Assembly (NCBI RefSeq): GCF_019414865.1
Contig: NZ_DXLG01000031.1
Location: 1-17,714 of the forward strand
Length of the DNA: 17,714 nucleotides
Direction of reading: 5' to 3'
From: Veillonella sp.
GTDB taxonomy: Bacteria > Bacillota > Negativicutes > Veillonellales > Veillonellaceae
The first letter of the stretch is position 1; each line of letters begins with the position of its first letter. The position numbers were made by a program, and so were the translations under genes. This document shows, piece after piece, positions 14,042 to 17,714 of this stretch. The notes beneath the pieces were generated by a model. The model was not told the origin of the DNA. It ran no database searches and worked only from the letters and a program-made list of their open reading frames with translations.

Positions 14042-14099
14042 GTGAAAGCTAACCTAAGTTAATCTTCGCATGCAAAGATTAGTTTAGTTTAACTTTCAC
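14042..14099. repeat. 58-bp near-perfect palindrome upstream of mnmE
   Basis: The 28-nt arms 14042-14069 and 14072-14099 are complementary except at about five positions, two of which become G-U pairs in RNA. The outer ends are GTGAAAG and CTTTCAC; the centre contains GCATGC. There is no T-run on either side. It lies 55 bp before the mnmE start and could be a protein-binding site, a structured leader, or a mobile-repeat relic. Confidence 0.7.
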
Positions 14100-14154
14100 A
14101 GGCGAAGAACATATACAAAAGCAAATACTAGATAATCGAAATACGGAGATTTTT

Positions 14155-15540
14155 ATGTATATAGATGATACAATAGCGGCCATTGCGACGCCGCCCGGCA
14201 TTGGCGGGGTTGGTATTATTCGGGTCAGCGGCAAGGATAGTTTTCCTATTGTAAATAGCCTGTTCAAGAGTGCTGGCACCGTTCCTTTGATGGACCTCCA
14301 AAACAGAACGATACAATACGGAACCATTGTGGACCCTGCAACGAACAAAACCATCGACGAGGTTCTTGTATTATTAATGAAAGGCCCTCATTCTTACACC
14401 GCAGAAGACGTGGTAGAAATTCAGTGTCACGGCGGTATTGTGCCGGTTCGACAAATCTTGAAATTGCTCGTAAATCACGATGTGCGCATGGCTGAAGCCG
14501 GCGAATTTACGAAGCGCGCCTTTATGAACGGACGTATCGATCTCACCCAAGCAGAGGCGATCATTGATATTATTGAAGCGAAAACAGAGGACTCCCTCTC
14601 TCTCGCTGTATCGCAGCTAGATGGGACCGTTTCGTCCTTTGTAAAAGATGTGCGTGAACAGCTCATCGCTATGATTGCTCATTTAGAGGTAACCATCGAT
14701 TATCCTGAGGAGGATATCGAGGACGTAACGAGCCAAGAGGTTCGCGATCAATTACAGCCTATTTTGAAAGCTATGGATGATTTGTTGTCCACAGCGAATA
14801 CAGGTCGTCTTATTCGCGATGGTATTACGACGGTTATTGTAGGCCGCCCAAATGCAGGTAAATCGAGCCTTATGAACGCTCTCTTGCGCGAAAACCGCGC
14901 TATTGTAACGGATATTCCGGGGACAACGCGGGATAGTATTGAAGAATATATGACCGTAGAAGGCATTTCTCTGCGCCTCATCGATACGGCAGGTATTCGC
15001 GATACTCAAGATACGGTAGAAGCCCTCGGCGTGGAGCGTGCTCGCGATTATATTAATAAAGCAGATATCGTACTCTGTGTTATCGATGGGTCTACTCCAT
15101 TAACCCCTGAAGAAATCGAAATTTTGACCTCTGTTAGCGGTTTGAACACCATCGTACTCCTCAATAAGTCCGATGTGGCACAAGTCGTTACAGACGAAAA
15201 TATTAAAGAACACGGTAATTTTACAGCTATTGAACGCATCAGTGCCAAAGAAGGCGAAGGCTCTGCAGTTCTCTCTAAATGGGTGCAAGAACTCGTCTAC
15301 GGTGGTCGCGTAAAACAAGACAACAACGCCATGATTAGTAACGTGCGCCACATCAGTCTCATGGAACAAGCAAAGGCACAAGTCGAACAAGCCCTCTCCT
15401 CCATCGACATGGGCATGCCAGTAGACTTTGTCGCTACCGATTTGCGCAGCGCCTGGGAACTACTAGGTGACATCACGGGCGACACCATTCGAGAAAGCAT
15501 GATCGACGAACTATTTAGTCGTTTTTGTTTAGGCAAGTGA
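14155..15540 (+). CDS. mnmE: tRNA modification GTPase MnmE
   Basis: A 461-residue GTPase that works with MnmG to add the (carboxy)methylaminomethyl group at C5 of wobble uridine 34 in tRNAs. The N-terminal folate-binding domain starts IAAIATPPGIGGVGIIRVSG, and the helical domain contains GEFTKRAFMNGRIDLTQAEA. The embedded G domain shows GRPNAGKS (230-237), TDIPGTTRD, DTAG (277-280) and NKSD (337-340). The essential C-terminal Cys-x-Gly-Lys is present (FCLGK, 457-461). Length is normal. ACGGAGAT stands about 8 nt before the ATG. mnmG follows after a 195-bp gap that holds the family 1 palindrome. Confidence 0.97.
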   Translation: MYIDDTIAAIATPPGIGGVGIIRVSGKDSFPIVNSLFKSAGTVPLMDLQNRTIQYGTIVDPATNKTIDEVLVLLMKGPHSYTAEDVVEIQCHGGIVPVRQILKLLVNHDVRMAEAGEFTKRAFMNGRIDLTQAEAIIDIIEAKTEDSLSLAVSQLDGTVSSFVKDVREQLIAMIAHLEVTIDYPEEDIEDVTSQEVRDQLQPILKAMDDLLSTANTGRLIRDGITTVIVGRPNAGKSSLMNALLRENRAIVTDIPGTTRDSIEEYMTVEGISLRLIDTAGIRDTQDTVEALGVERARDYINKADIVLCVIDGSTPLTPEEIEILTSVSGLNTIVLLNKSDVAQVVTDENIKEHGNFTAIERISAKEGEGSAVLSKWVQELVYGGRVKQDNNAMISNVRHISLMEQAKAQVEQALSSIDMGMPVDFVATDLRSAWELLGDITGDTIRESMIDELFSRFCLGK

Positions 15541-15547
15541 TGATGAC

Positions 15548-15638
15548 AATGAGTACTTCCAAAAAGCCTCCACTGGCCAGGTCTGACTTCGGCCTACGGC
15601 CTACGCAGGGCCAAAGTCGTTTTTTGAAAGCCCTCATT
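15548..15638 (+). repeat. Family 1 palindromic element, copy B
   Basis: The left arm starting AATGAGTACTTCCAAAAA (15548-15565) pairs with the right arm TTTTTTGAAAGCCCTCATT (15620-15638) with a few mismatches. The 49-nt core (15570-15618) begins CCACTGGCC and ends GCCAAAGTC and aligns without gaps to the minus-strand core of copy A. Inside the core GACTT and GGCC can pair with GGCC and AAGTC to form an inner stem. The 13-mer CGGCCTACGGCCT (15590-15602) is repeated exactly at 15666-15678, between the element and mnmG. It begins 7 bp after the mnmE stop. Confidence 0.75.
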
Positions 15639-15735
15639 GCCACTCTATGGAGAATAGGGAGAACTCGGCCTACGGCCTCGTGATTTAAATAAAATAAACT
15701 TTCAATATAAGTAATATATAAGGAATTCAATTGAT

Positions 15736-17607
15736 ATGTACACAGTAGATAATTATGATGTCATCGTCATCGGTGGTGGTCATGCTGGTTGTGAGGCGGC
15801 TCTGGCCGCTGCCCGCATGGGTCATCGCACGTTGATGGCGACCATCAGTTTAGATAATATTGCGCTTATGCCATGTAATCCTGCCGTTGGCGGTCCTGGT
15901 AAAAGCCATCTTGTTTATGAGCTTGACGCCTTAGGCGGTCAAATGGGTATCAACGCGGATGCTACGGCTATTCAAATGCGTATGCTCAATATGGGTAAAG
16001 GCCCTGCCGTTCATTCATTGCGCTGCCAATCCGATAAAATCAAATACCAACATTTGATGAAACAAACCATTGAAAATACAGAAAACCTCAATGTTAAGCA
16101 AATCATGGTGACCGAGCTTAAGGTTGAGGATGGTAAAGTAACAGGTATCGTTACAGAGCTTGGCGAATTCTATGGCGCTAAGGCAGTCGTTCTTTGCACA
16201 GGTACCTATTTGAAAGGTAAAATCCTCATCGGCGATATCGACTACGTAGGTGGCCCAAATGGTCAACGCGTAGCGGAACACTTTTCTCAATCCTTGCTAG
16301 ATAATGGCATTGAGTTGATGCGTTTTAAGACTGGTACGCCAGCCCGGGTAGATAAACGAACTCTTAACCTTGAAAATATGGAGGTTCAAGAAGGCGATAC
16401 ACATCACCACTCCTTCTCCTTTATGGATGAATGGATCAACCGCAACGAAGATGTATGTTGGTTGACTTATACTAACAAAGAAACGCACGAAATCATTACA
16501 AGTAATATTCACCGTGCTCCTATGTATAGCGGTAAAATTGAAGGCGTAGGTCCTCGTTACTGTCCTTCTATCGAAGATAAGGTGGTGCGTTTTGCCGATA
16601 AAGAACGCCATCAATTATTCGTAGAACCAGAAGGTACAGGCACAAATGAAATGTATGTACAAGGTATGAGTACATCCCTTCCTATGGACGTACAATATGC
16701 GTTCCTTCGTACTATTCCTGGTCTAGAAAATGTAGAAATCATGCGCCCTGCGTATGCTATTGAATACGATTGCTTGAATCCAACACAATTAACACCAGCC
16801 CTTCAAGTGAAACATATTGAAGGCCTCTACTCTGCTGGTCAAGCTAATGGTACATCTGGCTATGAAGAAGCAGCTGCTCAAGGTTTAATGGCTGGTATTA
16901 ATGCAGCTTTATGGCTTGAAGGTAAAGAACCGTTCATCCTTGCTCGCTCCGAAGCATATATCGGTGTTCTCATCGATGATCTTGTAACAAAAGGTACAAA
17001 CGAACCGTACCGTATGATGACGAGCCGCAGCGAATACCGTCTATTACTTCGTCAAGATAATGCGGACATGCGTCTTACTGAAAAAGGTCGTGCTATCGGT
17101 CTTGTAAAAGACGATCGTTGGGCTAAATTTACAGCTAAGAAAGCTGCTATCGAAGAAGCGATGGATATGTTGCGAAATACACCTGTAAATCCATCCAAGG
17201 AAACACAAGCTTTGCTTGAAAATTTAGGTACAGCACCTATTAGAACAGGTATTCATGCCTACGATTTAGTAAAACGTAACGAACTCTCCTATGCTATCGT
17301 AGCCGATGCATTTGGTTTAAAACGCTATACACCTGACGTAGAAGAAGCTGTTGATATCTCCATTACTTACGAAGGTTATATCAAAAAGCAAATGGACCAA
17401 GTCGATAAGGTTCGCAAATTAGAAGAAAAAATTCTTCCAAAAGAATGGGACTATACACAAATTAAGGGTATCTCTCTTGAAGCTCAACAAAAGCTCAATA
17501 AAATTCGTCCTCACTCCATCGGTCAAGCAAGTCGTATCTCTGGCGTATCCCCTGCGGACGTATCTGTTCTATTGATCCAATTAGAACAATACAATCGAAG
17601 CAAATAA
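15736..17607 (+). CDS. mnmG: tRNA uridine 5-carboxymethylaminomethyl modification enzyme MnmG
   Basis: The 623-residue FAD-dependent partner of MnmE. The FAD-binding GGGHAGCEAALAAARMG starts at residue 13. It is followed by MPCNPAVGGPGKSHLVYELD (45-64), KTGTPARVD, the segment RYCPSIEDKVVRF and FVEPEG, and SAGQANGTSGYEEAAAQG in the second nucleotide-binding half. The C-terminal helical domain that contacts MnmE and tRNA ends SPADVSVLLIQLEQY. Length is typical. AAGGAA lies about 9 nt before the ATG. The usual next gene, rsmG, does not follow here; a terminator closes the transcript 18 bp after the stop. Confidence 0.98.
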   Translation: MYTVDNYDVIVIGGGHAGCEAALAAARMGHRTLMATISLDNIALMPCNPAVGGPGKSHLVYELDALGGQMGINADATAIQMRMLNMGKGPAVHSLRCQSDKIKYQHLMKQTIENTENLNVKQIMVTELKVEDGKVTGIVTELGEFYGAKAVVLCTGTYLKGKILIGDIDYVGGPNGQRVAEHFSQSLLDNGIELMRFKTGTPARVDKRTLNLENMEVQEGDTHHHSFSFMDEWINRNEDVCWLTYTNKETHEIITSNIHRAPMYSGKIEGVGPRYCPSIEDKVVRFADKERHQLFVEPEGTGTNEMYVQGMSTSLPMDVQYAFLRTIPGLENVEIMRPAYAIEYDCLNPTQLTPALQVKHIEGLYSAGQANGTSGYEEAAAQGLMAGINAALWLEGKEPFILARSEAYIGVLIDDLVTKGTNEPYRMMTSRSEYRLLLRQDNADMRLTEKGRAIGLVKDDRWAKFTAKKAAIEEAMDMLRNTPVNPSKETQALLENLGTAPIRTGIHAYDLVKRNELSYAIVADAFGLKRYTPDVEEAVDISITYEGYIKKQMDQVDKVRKLEEKILPKEWDYTQIKGISLEAQQKLNKIRPHSIGQASRISGVSPADVSVLLIQLEQYNRSK

Positions 17608-17624
17608 AATATGTGATTACATAG

Positions 17625-17659
17625 AAAAAAGCTAGCTAATTATATTAGCTAGCTTTTTT
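17625..17659. terminator. Bidirectional intrinsic terminator after mnmG
   Basis: GCTAGCTAAT (17631-17640) pairs perfectly with ATTAGCTAGC (17644-17653) around TAT. Six A residues precede and six T residues follow, so it can act on both strands. It ends the right-arm gene string, and a converging gene may lie just beyond the window. Confidence 0.92.
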
Positions 17660-17714
17660 AGTTATAAGGCTTCCCGTTCTTGATGCTCATCATATTTGTA
17701 TATTTATATGAATA

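Noticed and set aside
17658..17714. Possible 3' end of a minus-strand gene entering from the right edge
   Set aside because: Eighteen codons stay open to the window edge and end in the bidirectional terminator, which is suggestive, but nothing is recognisable in so short a stretch and a chance open frame is likely.

Overview
The window is a chromosomal replication-origin region from a low-GC Firmicutes-type bacterium. The gene set and order are the classic origin neighbourhood: dnaA-dnaN-S4 protein-recF-DUF721/DciA-remB-gyrB on one side, and rpmH-rnpA-yidD-yidC-jag-mnmE-mnmG on the other. Protein character (LysP-type permease after gyrB, short YidC, DUF721 protein with a zinc-ribbon extension) makes me think of the Negativicutes, most likely Veillonella. 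That genus call is recognition from memory, not a computed match.

Layout. Every gene left of about 10.16 kb is on the minus strand and every gene right of about 11.48 kb is on the plus strand, so transcription runs away from the 10.2-11.4 kb gap, as expected for leading-strand genes on two diverging forks. Left arm, in transcription order: dnaA (8582-10159), dnaN (7135-8247), a yaaA-type S4 protein (6601-6834), recF (5497-6597), a dciA-like gene (4608-5510), remB (4346-4594), gyrB (2369-4270) and a lysP-type permease (877-2358), closed by a strong terminator at 824-864. A separately promoted YbjQ-family gene (435-752) follows. Right arm: rpmH (11480-11614, missed by long-ORF searches), rnpA, yidD, yidC, jag, mnmE and mnmG, closed by a terminator at 17625-17659. 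These genes cover initiation, clamp loading onto DNA, gap repair, supercoiling, ribosome and RNase P assembly, membrane insertion and tRNA wobble modification.

Origin signals lie on both sides of dnaA. Upstream, seven DnaA-box-like 9-mers at 10171-10287 start 22, 21, 22, 21, 11 and 11 bp apart, so all face the same side of the helix. Downstream, in the dnaA-dnaN gap, are a cluster of TTATCCACA-type boxes (8511-8590) and what looks like a basal unwinding module: a DnaA box, a GC-rich clamp and six DnaA-trios (8404-8443) next to AT-rich DNA. The origin therefore looks bipartite, as in Bacillus.

The part not explained by known genes is the intergenic DNA. It holds at least two families of long imperfect palindromes in which the core is conserved between copies but the paired arms differ in sequence. 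Family 1 is at 330-425 and 15548-15638. Family 2 is at 10544-10620, 11023-11099 and 11231-11308, with a possible degraded copy near 209-281. The 1.3 kb dnaA-rpmH gap also contains three copies of a promoter-bearing module. One copy, inverted relative to the other two, carries the near-perfect rpmH promoter. I found no rRNA, tRNA, CRISPR array, transposase or phage gene.
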